A stretch of 64,000 bases of DNA from assembly GCF_001612765.1 (NCBI RefSeq), contig NZ_BDBB01000030.1:1-64000 (forward strand), read 5' to 3'. Position 1 is the stretch's first letter. Every line of letters begins with the position of its first letter. A program made the translations under genes and the position numbers. The stretch comes from Nocardia arthritidis NBRC 100137. Lineage in GTDB: Bacteria > Actinomycetota > Actinomycetes > Mycobacteriales > Mycobacteriaceae. The notes beneath the pieces were generated by a model. The model was not told where the DNA came from. It did no database searches and was given only the letters and a program-made list of their open reading frames with translations. Of this stretch, positions 42,273 to 51,145 are shown in pieces.

Positions 42273-42312
42273 CAGCGAGGGCACGGACTCAACCGAGACC
42301 GTGCCCTCGCTG
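42273..42312 (+). terminator. Terminator hairpin after rpsN
   Basis: A 14-bp perfect stem (CAGCGAGGGCACGG paired with CCGTGCCCTCGCTG) with a 12-nt loop just after rpsN. It closes the first half of the split spc operon. A diverged copy of the same hairpin follows the rpsN remnant at 52232-52270. Confidence 0.85.
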
Positions 42313-42405
42313 TCTCCAGGAGTTTCTCTGCTATCTCATCGCGGCCGCGCTCGCGGCGCGCCCGCTCGTCCCGCACAGCTGAGGGTCGCGAGTGCCCAGC
42401 GAGAC

Positions 42406-43647
42406 CTATGCGGTGGTGTTGTCGAGGTACCGTCGGCGTGCCTGGTGCAGTTCGCGGCTCCACGTTGTTCCTTCGTCGGCCAACCGGCGTTGGAGCGTCC
42501 GTGGCCCGACCTCGAGGAGTCGGGCGGCCTCCGCCAGCGAGGGCGCACCTTCGGTGAGGGCGGCCTTCAATGCGGTGCCCACCCGATCCGACCATGTCGG
42601 AGAGCACACGGGCGGCGGCATCGTGGCATAACGGCGCCCGGCAGCCGGGGGAACCCCGGCTGCGTGGTGCGTTTCGAGCGCAGCTGGATGAGGTCCGTCA
42701 AGGCCCGACACCAGTCGATCGGTCAGTTCCCTCGATCGGCGCCTCTGGAAATCTCGGGGCGTTTCGCCGTAGCGTGCCTTGAACGCCTGGGAGAACCAGG
42801 TTTGCGTGAAACCGCAACGTGCGGCCACCTCGCTGACAGTCATGTACTTTCCCGGTTGGGAGAGCAGGTCGCGCGCGGCGCGCAGCGCCTCGTCCTGCCG
42901 CACGTCCCGATAGGTAGTTCCGCTCTGCTGGAGGGCGAGCCGCAACTGCCGGGGCGACCAGCCCAGAGCCGATGCCACCGCAGGCAGACGCAAGTCCCCG
43001 ACACCGACGTGCTCCCGCACGTACTGTCGAACGGCTGCGGCCGTTTCAGCCAGATGGCTTTGTTGCGGGCCCATATCGCCGAGCAGCATCAAGCAGATCA
43101 GCTCAGTGATTCGATCGCAGACGGCGTTGAATTCCCAGTCCGCGAGGTCGGATCGCTCGGCGTGCGTTTCGCGGATCATGCTCTGCACGATCCGGCCCAG
43201 GCCCGATTCCATGTCGAGCGTCATTTGCGGTGGTCTGGCGGACGACAGTCGATTGTCGATATCAGCACGCGGTATGCGAACCGCGTTCGTCACCATGCGT
43301 GGCATGTAGTACCGAAACGGCTGATCTGGGCTCAATAGCATTGCATTACCGGGAGTTACGCGCATAACCGTGTGATTCATTTCAAAGGTGTTGACTCCCC
43401 CCACAGCCCGCTGCGGCACGACCAACCAATAGTCTTTACCGCCCTGCCGGGTGTGTGACGGGGTCCGCCAGGCTAGACGCTCGCTGCGTTGGTCGAAGCG
43501 CAGGAGGGTGTGAGCAACAGTGTCCTGAACGGTGGCACGGATCCACCAGTTGCGCGGATCACGATACCGGGACTCGGACGGCAGAAAGCTGTCGCTGAGT
43601 GCTTCCCACTCGTCGATGTCTTTCGTAACAAGCTCGGTGTACATCAT
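42406..43647 (-). CDS. AraC-family regulator with an extra C-terminal HTH segment
   Basis: A 413-residue regulator. Residues 1-190 form an AraC-binding-like sensor domain (LLSPDQPFRYYMPR). A full AraC DNA-binding domain follows at about 205-300, with two helix-turn-helix elements (LRLPAVASALGWSPRQLRLAL and VSEVAARCGFTQTWFSQAFK). Beyond it, residues about 350-413 hold a second, truncated AraC-type element (SLAEAARLLEVGPRTLQRRL) that ends before its second helix pair. The protein thus looks like a fusion of an intact regulator with the start of another DNA-binding domain. It lies next to the P450 gene on the same strand and may control it. Confidence 0.82.
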   Translation of the reverse strand: MMYTELVTKDIDEWEALSDSFLPSESRYRDPRNWWIRATVQDTVAHTLLRFDQRSERLAWRTPSHTRQGGKDYWLVVPQRAVGGVNTFEMNHTVMRVTPGNAMLLSPDQPFRYYMPRMVTNAVRIPRADIDNRLSSARPPQMTLDMESGLGRIVQSMIRETHAERSDLADWEFNAVCDRITELICLMLLGDMGPQQSHLAETAAAVRQYVREHVGVGDLRLPAVASALGWSPRQLRLALQQSGTTYRDVRQDEALRAARDLLSQPGKYMTVSEVAARCGFTQTWFSQAFKARYGETPRDFQRRRSRELTDRLVSGLDGPHPAALETHHAAGVPPAAGRRYATMPPPVCSPTWSDRVGTALKAALTEGAPSLAEAARLLEVGPRTLQRRLADEGTTWSRELHQARRRYLDNTTA

Positions 43648-43881
43648 GATGACGCCTTGGCAGGTGTGTTAGTCGGGACTTACAATTCAACATCACCCGG
43701 GAGGGCCTGTAGCTGTCCGGCATATCCCGCTGTGAGAAGGGGATCAGCGGGAAACGCTGCGAACGATCGGCGTGACCGACGCTCGATCGCAGCGTCGATC
43801 ACGGGCGTCACTCCGTCGGCTACGGCCGCATCGAGCCTCGAAAAGCGCGAAACTCCCCGGCTGTGCCGAATTCACTCCGCA

Positions 43882-45090
43882 CTACGCGCTGGGTTCGAGC
43901 AGCACTGGAAGTGTGAGGGGCCCGCAGGTGATGAAATTCGGGCCGTAGATCTGGGTGGGGTCACCAGCCAGGTTCAATCGCGGGAACCGGTTGAACAGCG
44001 TGGACAACGCGATGTGGCTTTCCAGCCGGGCCAGATGAGCGCCGAGGCAGACATGCGGTCCCCGGCCGAACGCCAGCTGGTCTCGGTGATCGCGGTCGAT
44101 GTCGAAGGTACCGGCGTCCGGATAGCGCTCCGGGTCCCGCCCGACGCCGCCATACCACCCCACCATGGCTCCCGCGGGAATGTCCACGCCGGCGATGGTG
44201 ATGTCTTGCAGCGCATACCGAGTGGGAAGAATCGCGGCCACCGAAGAGCGGAAGCGCAGCATCTCCTCCACGACGTCCCTCCACCGGTCTTCGGCCTGGG
44301 CTTTGGCGAGCTGCTCGGGATGGGTGCACAGCGTGACCACCGCGTTGCCGAGCAGGTGAACGGTTGTTTCGTGTCCGGCCATGAGCACCAACCACAACAT
44401 GTTGACCAGTTCGGCGTCGGTCAAACCGTTCGATTCATTGGCCTCCAGCAGAGCGGAGGTGAGGTCGTCGCCGGGTGCGCGCCGTTTGCGGTCCAGGAGT
44501 TCGGCGAGGTAGCCGAGCATATCCGCCATCGCGGCCTGAATCTCGTCGCCGGTGCTCAGATGCGACATGACCGTGGACGCCCAGATCCGGAATTGTTGTT
44601 GTTCGGACGCCGGCACACCGAACAGTTCGCCGATCACCCGCACCGGCAGGGGGGTGGTGTAGCTGGAGGCGAGATCGATTTCGGTCTTGTGGTCGGGAAT
44701 CTCGTCGAGGAGCTCGGTGGCGATCTGCTGGATTCGGGGCTCGAGCGCGGCGACCCTGCGTGGGGTGAACGCCTGGCTGATCGTTTTCCGCAGCCGTCGA
44801 TGATCCTGACCGTCCATGTTGATCATGTGGTCGATATCGGTGAGCGCGCGCAAGGGCCAGTCGGCTGGAATCGTGCCGTCCTGCAGCGCAGGACAGTTGC
44901 GCGGATTCTTGCTCAACACGGTGCCGTCTCCGGCGAGGACTTCGCTCACCGCTTCGTGGCTGACGGCGAACCAGGCCACGACATTGCCGGGCAGCTCGAT
45001 CGGAACGATCGGTCCACTCCGCCGGATCCTATCGAAGGTATCGAAAACCAACTCGCCAGCGGTAGGCAGCTGAGCGACGGGCTCGGTCAT
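43882..45090 (-). CDS. Cytochrome P450 monooxygenase
   Basis: A 402-residue bacterial class I P450. The oxygen-binding I-helix motif AGHETT lies near residue 245, the ExxR pair in EEMLRFRS near 285, and the haem loop FGRGPHVCLGAHLAR with the thiolate Cys near 347. The ATG at 45090 is chosen because GGAGA lies 7 nt upstream; another ATG lies 12 nt earlier. No redox partner (ferredoxin or reductase) is beside it. The substrate is unknown. The gene is part of the accessory insert in the spc operon, and the AraC regulator lies just downstream. Confidence 0.9.
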   Translation of the reverse strand: MTEPVAQLPTAGELVFDTFDRIRRSGPIVPIELPGNVVAWFAVSHEAVSEVLAGDGTVLSKNPRNCPALQDGTIPADWPLRALTDIDHMINMDGQDHRRLRKTISQAFTPRRVAALEPRIQQIATELLDEIPDHKTEIDLASSYTTPLPVRVIGELFGVPASEQQQFRIWASTVMSHLSTGDEIQAAMADMLGYLAELLDRKRRAPGDDLTSALLEANESNGLTDAELVNMLWLVLMAGHETTVHLLGNAVVTLCTHPEQLAKAQAEDRWRDVVEEMLRFRSSVAAILPTRYALQDITIAGVDIPAGAMVGWYGGVGRDPERYPDAGTFDIDRDHRDQLAFGRGPHVCLGAHLARLESHIALSTLFNRFPRLNLAGDPTQIYGPNFITCGPLTLPVLLEPSA

Positions 45091-45260
45091 GATGTCTCCC
45101 ATGGTGCGTTCGGTCACACGGATACGGCCGACGTGTGCCCGCCCAGTGTCGGCCGCAGCGACGCACCGAACCACCGGATCTGGGAATCGCTGCCTCACAA
45201 CGAAAGTGCGACGCAGAAGAACGAATATGGGAGCGAGATGTGCCACGACGTCGATACCAC

Positions 45261-45370
45261 GAAGGGCGCTGCGGCGGATCATCTCCGCCGCAGCGCCCTT
45301 CCCGATTTTAGTCAGCAGGTCAATCGCTGATTGTCAGGGCAGCACCTGCGGTATGACATCGGGCGCGATC
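45261..45370. repeat. Direct repeat copy A: gene tail plus terminator
   Basis: About 110 bp nearly identical in order to 51035-51145. It contains a 17-bp perfect hairpin (45262-45300, arm AAGGGCGCTGCGGCGGA, loop TCATC), then a stop codon and the last codons APDVIPQVLP on the minus strand. In copy B these are the true end of the gene at 51109-51768. Here only the tail remains, and it now serves as a terminator for the serine-hydrolase gene. Nothing else of substance is seen between 45091 and 45532. Confidence 0.85.
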
Positions 45371-45532
45371 TGGTGTCGGCAGTTGGACTGCTCGGCGTGT
45401 GGCGCCCTCATCACGAGCCGCGAGCCGGGGCGTCCGATGGACTTGCGGCCGAGCAGCAATACCACCGGCTGTCCGAGGATGTCGCGCGTGAAATCGACCC
45501 TTCTCTGCGCCGATTCGGCGATGGTGGAAGAG

Positions 45533-46732
45533 TTATCGGATCGCCTCGAGCACACCGGTTGTGAGTTCTTGGAAGCCGAACGGCGCTGCTGGGGGCGGTT
45601 TCGGGCCCAGCCGGACGGCCACCACGTTTTCTTCAGGCACCACGGCGACGATTTGGTTGTTGAAACCCAATGCCCAGAATGTGTCGCGCGGAGCGGACGG
45701 AACCAGCGGTCCCGTACGGGTTTGCCGATCGCCTCGACCGGTGACGGCGAGCGCGGGTGATGCTACGACTCCCTCGGCATTCACCCACCACAGGCGCCCG
45801 TAGCCTCGGTTGTGGTCGGTGCTCGGCGTAACCGAGGCCCGTATATAGTCGGCGTCCACGATCTGCATGCCCTTCCAATTCCCATTGTTAAGCATGAAGA
45901 CTCCGAGGCGAGCAAGGTCGAGGCAGGTCGTGTTCAGGCCCATGAACGTCATCGCTCCGCCCGAGAGATCCCGGCCGAGTCGGGAAGCGTCCATCCCGAG
46001 TGGGCCGAAGATGTGCTGCTGCGCGTAGTCGGATGGATGCACCCCGGTTGCTGTCTGTATGACCTTCGCAAGCACCTGCACCGCCGAGTTGTTGTATATC
46101 CACTCGGTCCCTGGCGCGGCGTCTTGGCCGAGGCCGATCGCGAACGCCGACTTGTCCGCCGCCCTTGCTGCCATCTCCCCGTAGTCGATTGCAGCATCCC
46201 ATTGCCGACCCGATGTGTTGGTGAGGAGATGTTCTATCGTCACCCCCGCCGAGGGCGTATCACGCCACTGCGGTATGTAGTCGGCAACTCTGTCGGACAA
46301 AGACAACTCCGCACGCCTCACCGCGACACCGACCAGAAGCCCGGTCAACGACTTGGTCACCGAGAACGCTTCTCGAGGATGCATATCCGGACCCGGCCCG
46401 TGCTCATCGACCACGATCTTGCCATCGCGCACAACCGCCAGACACGACGAGCCGGCTGCCGCCGCCTCGGAAACGAGGGTAGACAACACCACAGGGTCGA
46501 AACCTGCGTCGGTGGGGTTCACCCGCTCCCATCCCGAACCAGGGAAGACCGCTTCGGCATCCGTTGCCTCCGGAGAAACATCAGATGATGTGGGAGGCGC
46601 GGAGCAGGCCGCCGCAACGAAGGCGGCGAAAGCCGCGGCGACCACACGCCGCCACCGCGCCGATGACGACCGGCCGGTTGACTCGGCCGGCGGGCTACCT
46701 ATCTGGAGAAGCCGGTATCGCACGAAATCCAT
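45533..46732 (-). CDS. Serine hydrolase lipoprotein, class C beta-lactamase fold
   Basis: A 399-residue exported protein. After a polar start there is a hydrophobic signal segment ending in a lipobox-like VAAAC (Cys43). The catalytic SxxK motif is SVTK (Ser124, Lys127), the Tyr motif is YNN near 213, and the late GFNNQIVAVVPEENVVAVRLG stretch gives the C-terminal strand. Such proteins include esterases and peptidases as well as beta-lactamases, and resistance cannot be claimed from sequence. The gene ends near repeat copy A. It diverges from the secreted protein gene across an operator-like palindrome. Confidence 0.85.
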   Translation of the reverse strand: MDFVRYRLLQIGSPPAESTGRSSSARWRRVVAAAFAAFVAAACSAPPTSSDVSPEATDAEAVFPGSGWERVNPTDAGFDPVVLSTLVSEAAAAGSSCLAVVRDGKIVVDEHGPGPDMHPREAFSVTKSLTGLLVGVAVRRAELSLSDRVADYIPQWRDTPSAGVTIEHLLTNTSGRQWDAAIDYGEMAARAADKSAFAIGLGQDAAPGTEWIYNNSAVQVLAKVIQTATGVHPSDYAQQHIFGPLGMDASRLGRDLSGGAMTFMGLNTTCLDLARLGVFMLNNGNWKGMQIVDADYIRASVTPSTDHNRGYGRLWWVNAEGVVASPALAVTGRGDRQTRTGPLVPSAPRDTFWALGFNNQIVAVVPEENVVAVRLGPKPPPAAPFGFQELTTGVLEAIR

Positions 46733-46869
46733 GGCTCAGTTCTCGATCCTTCGTTTCATCTGTCCGACGCACGTGACAACTCCAATCAACGGCGGGCCAG
46801 GGGCGCATGAGCCTCGCTCTTACGCACGAGGCTGCCTGGGCTGGCCCGCGACCAGGCCCGCCCTTGATA

Positions 46870-46894
46870 GTATAGACAAGGTACTTGCCTATAC
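46870..46894. promoter_or_regulatory. Inverted repeat operator, copy 1
   Basis: GTATAGACAAG and CTTGCCTATAC form near-perfect 11-nt arms around a 3-nt spacer. It lies between the divergent serine-hydrolase and secreted-protein genes, 45-70 nt before the likely start of the latter. The same element occurs at 50570-50594, so it is probably the site of one regulator; the MarR protein at 49160 is a candidate. Confidence 0.7.
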
Positions 46895-46939
46895 GATAGG
46901 AAAATGTGCCGATGTGTCGATCTACAAGGGAGAGTTGTC

Positions 46940-48181
46940 TTGAAAATACTAAAGCGCCTTGCTGACATCTGGGTCGAAAGCGTGTCGCCGAGTCGGCGCC
47001 CTGGTGTACGGTCGGCGGTTTTGGTGGCGCTCCTGGGATGCGCGACGGCCGTACCGGCTGCGATGGGGCCTGCCCCCGCTCCTGCCGCTCCCGACAGTAG
47101 TGCCGCGGATAACCTTGCATGCGGCTGGAGCCCGCGGATCGGTGCAGGCACGGTCAACGCCGCCTTCCCGGACACATTCGCAAACTATTGGACGACTATC
47201 CTGCCGGCGATTCCTGGGGCGAGCCTGACCATCCGTGGCGCCTTTCCCCATGCGCGGTACATGTCGTTTACGGCTTACTCCAAGAGAGAGGTAGTTGCAG
47301 CGCTCAATGATCAGGTCATCACCGCGGATGGCGGCAGCGTCAACCCGTTTGGCAGCGGCGCCGATCGCGATGCCTCGGCGCGCGAGTACACCGTTCGCGT
47401 CGTAGTGGGCGCCCCGCCTCCGCAGCCGGAGGCCAACACCCTCTACTTGGGTGAGGTCACGGGCATTGTCCCCGTCGCCTACCGGGTCTACCGGCCTGAC
47501 GCGGGGCTCGATTCCACGGGCGGCACCGGACTGCCCCGCCTCGCCTTCGCTCTGCCCGATGGTGTGGAGCACGAACTGTCCGACTGTACCGCTGAGAACA
47601 CGATCCACGACCCACACGCTCTGTATCCGCCCGGACCGGTTCGACTGCCCGCCCGAAGGACATCACCGCACGAATCGGACTGGAAACCGGCCGCAGGCGG
47701 CGGCTACTACCCCAACCCGGACAACAAGTACCTGGCCACCCTCCTCCAACCGGGCCGAGTGGCGGTGATCCGGGGAAAGCTGCCGACCACCCCGGCTACG
47801 TACCAGAAGCAGTCGATAATGGGCTCGGGGCAAGTGCGGTACTGGTCGCTGTGCAGCAACAACCCCGTCTCGACCGCCGTTGCCGCATGCGTCGTCGACG
47901 ACGAGACGGCTGTGGATACCGACGGCTTCTACACCATCGTTGTGTCGCCCTCGAACGAGCGACCAGCGAACACCACCGGCGGCTGCGGCATCGGATGGCT
48001 GCCCAACGACTCCGGATCGGACCTGCTGATCATGCGGAATATGCTGCCTACCAAAGATTTTCGGCACTCGATACAGAACGCTGATCCCGCGGACCCGAAG
48101 TCGAGCATGGGGCCGTATTACCCCGAGATTCGTTACGCGTCCAAGGCCGAAGTAGAGGCCGCGGGCTGCCCGGCTCGGTAA
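46940..48181 (+). CDS. Secreted protein, DUF1214/DUF1254-like
   Basis: A secreted protein of about 413 residues. A TTG at 46940 after AAGGGAGA is the likely start; an ATG at 46904 in the same frame would add 12 residues. A signal peptide (SAVLVALLGCATAVPAAMG) precedes an Ala/Pro-rich linker. The body has IRGAFPHARYMSFTAYS near residue 100 and GSGQVRYWSLCSNNP near 285, a pattern seen in DUF1214-like and related mycobacterial secreted proteins. Several cysteines could form disulphides. Function unknown. It follows the 46870 palindrome and overlaps the convergent DUF3159 gene by 49 nt. Confidence 0.75.
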   Translation: MKILKRLADIWVESVSPSRRPGVRSAVLVALLGCATAVPAAMGPAPAPAAPDSSAADNLACGWSPRIGAGTVNAAFPDTFANYWTTILPAIPGASLTIRGAFPHARYMSFTAYSKREVVAALNDQVITADGGSVNPFGSGADRDASAREYTVRVVVGAPPPQPEANTLYLGEVTGIVPVAYRVYRPDAGLDSTGGTGLPRLAFALPDGVEHELSDCTAENTIHDPHALYPPGPVRLPARRTSPHESDWKPAAGGGYYPNPDNKYLATLLQPGRVAVIRGKLPTTPATYQKQSIMGSGQVRYWSLCSNNPVSTAVAACVVDDETAVDTDGFYTIVVSPSNERPANTTGGCGIGWLPNDSGSDLLIMRNMLPTKDFRHSIQNADPADPKSSMGPYYPEIRYASKAEVEAAGCPAR

Positions 48182-48909
48182 GCGGCATAGCCGCGGCGCA
48201 AAATCCGCAGGTTGACACACACCATGACGGTGAACAGCGGAACTCCTGCGAGTAGGTGCGCGATCCCGAGAGCGACCACATTGTTCGCGAAGTACAGCGG
48301 TATGTGCACCGCCGTCCGTAAGCCGATTATGGCCGCCCAGACGGCGGTGCACTGCCGATAAGCCCGCAGCAAGTTCCGGTCCTGACGCCAGGCCGTCCCG
48401 CCGACCACCGGCCCGACGAGCACACCGACAAGAGGGCGGCGTCCCAGCAGCGAGAGCAGCAGAAGCACTCCCCATACCATGCCGCGCAGCATGTGCGGCA
48501 GATAGAAGTCGACACCGCGGCCCGTCGTGAGGGCCAGCAGCCCCGACAACACTACGAGTGCGAGTCCGCCGACGGCTTGCCGTTTGGGCTGCCCGAAGAT
48601 CATCCGAGCTGATACCAGGCCACCACCCCAGATCAATGCCGACCACACCGAAACCGGAACATCCTGAGTCACGGCATACGCCACGCCATACAGCAGATGC
48701 GGCGACGCCACGTCCAGCAGACCACGTTTACCAGGGACGACATCCGACAGCGACACCTCAGGCGACGTGATCAGCGCGGCGAATCCGATACGCAGTCGCG
48801 CCACGCGGACTGCCCCCGCCGCACGAAGAGCCGCGATCACCATACGACCGGCAGTCTGCGCGGACCGGGCGCACCGCTGCCAGGCTTCGCTGGCGACCCC
48901 GGCGGGCAT
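48133..48909 (-). CDS. DUF3159 integral membrane protein
   Basis: A 258-residue membrane protein of the actinobacterial DUF3159 family. Conserved elements are VVPGKRGLLDVASPHLLYG, GRGVDFYLPHMLRGM near 130, RRPLVGVLVG near 155 and WRQDRNLLRAYRQCTAVWA near 175, with about six hydrophobic helices. The function of the family is unknown. Later starts such as 48843 are possible. It is convergent with the secreted protein gene and divergent from the MarR gene. Confidence 0.82.
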   Translation of the reverse strand: MPAGVASEAWQRCARSAQTAGRMVIAALRAAGAVRVARLRIGFAALITSPEVSLSDVVPGKRGLLDVASPHLLYGVAYAVTQDVPVSVWSALIWGGGLVSARMIFGQPKRQAVGGLALVVLSGLLALTTGRGVDFYLPHMLRGMVWGVLLLLSLLGRRPLVGVLVGPVVGGTAWRQDRNLLRAYRQCTAVWAAIIGLRTAVHIPLYFANNVVALGIAHLLAGVPLFTVMVCVNLRILRRGYAAYRAGQPAASTSALDA

Positions 48910-49159
48910 TCACCCGACACACGCGAGCATCGCGATCGACGCCAGCGAGTCGAGGGCGATCGCACGGCCGCGGTCTGCACTCTGGTGCGCGATTTTGAAG
49001 GACTTCCGAGTGAATACTTCGTGAAATGCATGATCGACCATCCATTGGGGGCCTGCGGAGGAGCGCGGAACGTGCCACTGCGGAGTCGCGATTCATCCTG
49101 GCCGCCGCCCGATTATTATGCAAGTAACCTGTCATATCGCAGGTGGCAGAATACGCAGG

Positions 49160-49606
49160 GTGAGCGAACCTCCCACCAGCCCTCCCTCGGCCGCGCCACC
49201 AGGCTTGGTTTACCGCCTTGCCCGTTTGAACAGCGTGAAACTGTCTGAAGCGTTCGCCGAGAACGGCATGCCCGATCTACTCCCGCGGCACGCCCTCCAG
49301 TTGCTCCCTCTCCTGTTGGGTGGTGGTGTGCGGGCGTCGGATCTGGCGGCCAAGCTCGGAGTGACGCGGCAAGCCGCCGCGCAGGTCGTTGGGACACTCG
49401 AACGCGCAGGCTACCTCACCCGTATCGACGACCCCGGCGACCGCCGCGCCAAGCTGGTCTGCCTCACGCCACGCGGCCGCATGGCCACCCGCGTACTGCA
49501 CCGCAGCATGCGAGCACTGGAACGAGACTGGGAGAGCGTTCTCGGCCCAGAGCGGATGGCCGAACTGCACCGCACCCTGACCATCCTGGTGAACAAACAG
49601 GACTGA
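49160..49606 (+). CDS. MarR-family transcriptional regulator
   Basis: A 148-residue winged-helix regulator from the GTG at 49160 (start MSEPPTSPPS); a longer start at 49118 adds 14 residues without similarity. The DNA-binding part is clear: VRASDLAAKLGVTRQAAAQV, then LERAGYLTRIDDPGDRRAKLV with the wing Arg residues. Such proteins usually control a neighbouring gene in response to small aromatic molecules. Candidate targets are the divergent DUF3159 gene and the two copies of the palindrome at 46870 and 50570. Confidence 0.88.
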   Translation: MSEPPTSPPSAAPPGLVYRLARLNSVKLSEAFAENGMPDLLPRHALQLLPLLLGGGVRASDLAAKLGVTRQAAAQVVGTLERAGYLTRIDDPGDRRAKLVCLTPRGRMATRVLHRSMRALERDWESVLGPERMAELHRTLTILVNKQD

Positions 49607-49644
49607 ACTGGTCCGGCCTCGCACCGCGATCGATGTGCCGACAC

Positions 49645-50244
49645 CTAGCTGTCGTGCACTCGAGAACTGTGCCAGTCGATATCACGCGCCACTTCACGTA
49701 GCTTATCGGCGGCGCCGCGAACCTCGTCCACCGCAGTTCCGAGGGTCCTGTCTATGGCGTCGACCAGGTCTGCCTGGGTTTGGAGCGGAATCCTGTTTCC
49801 AGCGCCAACGGAAGCGGATTCCAACTTCTCGTTGAGCGACCGAACGGAGTCCTCGATGCGCCCGAGCGACTGACTGAGGAAGGCCGACATCTCACCTTTC
49901 GTATCGCTCACGGCCTCGGAAGAATTGGCGATCAACTCCCTTACGCCCTCCGCCCTTCTGACCACATTCAGATATCTGTGGTAGACGAGCGGATGTCCAT
50001 TGATCTCGTCCAGCCTGTCCAACCGCAACTCGTGCCGCTGCACGAACACTGGCTGGGAGGGGTTGGCCGGGGTGCCCGGACGCAACAGGTCCGCGAGCCT
50101 GTCGATCGTCAACTCGCCCGTACTGATAGCGCATCTCAGGAATTCCGAATATTCGCCGGTCGGGAGATGCAAAGGCAGCTCAATATCGCGAGTGATGTAC
50201 CTGGGGAAAGATGTCGCCTCATCAGTCACGGCCGTCGATCCCAT
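49645..50244 (-). CDS. Hypothetical protein with predicted coiled coil
   Basis: A protein of about 199 residues from the ATG at 50244; the longer frame to 50502 is low-complexity. No known domain is recognised. The second half is helical and charged (FLSQSLGRIEDSVRSLNEKL, then DAIDRTLGTAVDEVRGAADK), suggesting a coiled coil. The middle part (HELRLDRLDEINGHPLVYHR) is more globular. It has no signal peptide or membrane helix. It converges with the MarR gene, with 38 nt between stops. It is probably accessory and specific to Nocardia-like genomes. Confidence 0.6.
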   Translation of the reverse strand: MGSTAVTDEATSFPRYITRDIELPLHLPTGEYSEFLRCAISTGELTIDRLADLLRPGTPANPSQPVFVQRHELRLDRLDEINGHPLVYHRYLNVVRRAEGVRELIANSSEAVSDTKGEMSAFLSQSLGRIEDSVRSLNEKLESASVGAGNRIPLQTQADLVDAIDRTLGTAVDEVRGAADKLREVARDIDWHSSRVHDS

Positions 50245-51034
50245 CTGTGCGACGGCGGTCGTATCCGGTGCTAGCCGGTGTCGATGCCGTCCAGTTCGCC
50301 GATTCGCCGCGCCGCGCCATGCCGATGACGTCGATTCGAGTTCCTGGTTCACCGGAGAGCTTCGCTGAGAACCCACCGATGAGGGTCGCGCCGATGACCG
50401 CATGCGTCGCGACTGAGCCCACCGACCGCGCACCGGATCGGCAGGGGCAAACGGCCGTGGCCGGAGCCGAACAGCCGACAAGGCCCTTGTGCTTACGCAC
50501 AACCATCTCCTTCGTGCTTACACACAGTCATCCTCGTGGGAACGACTGCCGGAATCGCCATCTATCGCAGTATAGACAAGTATCTTGCCTATACGCTATC
50601 CGTCTATGGCATCACCTCCGCCGTCTGTAACGCGGCGCTTGGACCGGCCTCGCCGGCTCGCCTGCGCTCTGTCCGGCGGTGCGCTTCCATGGGTGTAAGA
50701 CTGTCGAGGATGTGGTAGCACCACGGCGCTGGTCCCGAGTTGTCAATGCCGGAAGCCTGCGGCAACTTCCGGACGGGTTCGTACGACGGAAGCAAGCTCC
50801 GCCGAGTGAATGTCTAAATGTCGCACTTGGCGCGAACCAGGCTGTCCGCGGAATTTGGGGGGCGCTGCACGATCGATCGATATGCGGACGTTTCGATGAT
50901 CTCGGGGCCGATAGGGGTGTGGGCCGGTTCGATCAGTTTCTCGGTGACCGGAATCTGCAAATTACAAGCGTGTGCAGGAAACGTGCTGTACGCGTCTTCT
51001 CACCCGAGACGCGGGTGAAGTGGAGTGGTACCAA
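50245..51034. other. Non-coding accessory stretch with operator copy 2
   Basis: About 790 nt without a supported gene. It holds the palindrome copy at 50570-50594. Short open frames occur on both strands, but none has a good start with protein-like content. The stretch downstream of the palindrome may be the remnant of a promoter region whose gene has been lost. Confidence 0.5.
50570..50594. promoter_or_regulatory. Inverted repeat operator, copy 2
   Basis: GTATAGACAAG and CTTGCCTATAC occur with the spacer TAT, the same element as at 46870-46894. The nearest downstream plus-strand region has no recognisable gene, and the nearest minus-strand start is about 330 nt away. It could be an orphan copy left by a rearrangement. 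Confidence 0.65.
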
Positions 51035-51145
51035 AAAAGGCGCTGCGGCGGATAGTCTCCGCAGCAGCGCCTTTCGCGCATTCGGCTCAGCAGGTCAATC
51101 GCTGACTGTCAGGGCAGCACCTGCGGAATGACATCGGGTGCGACC
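51035..51145. repeat. Direct repeat copy B: gene tail plus terminator
   Basis: About 110 bp matching 45261-45370. It contains a hairpin (51036-51074, outer arms AAAGGCGCTGC and GCAGCGCCTTT), a short linker and the final codons of the minus-strand gene at 51109-51768. This copy is the native one because it is attached to a whole gene. Confidence 0.85.

Noticed and set aside
45533-46732. Antibiotic-resistance beta-lactamase
   Set aside because: The SVTK and YNN motifs show the serine-hydrolase fold, but many esterases and peptidases share them, and nothing indicates beta-lactam hydrolysis.
49118-49160. Longer start for the MarR regulator
   Set aside because: The 14 additional residues have no family similarity, and the GTG at 49160 gives the usual N-terminus.
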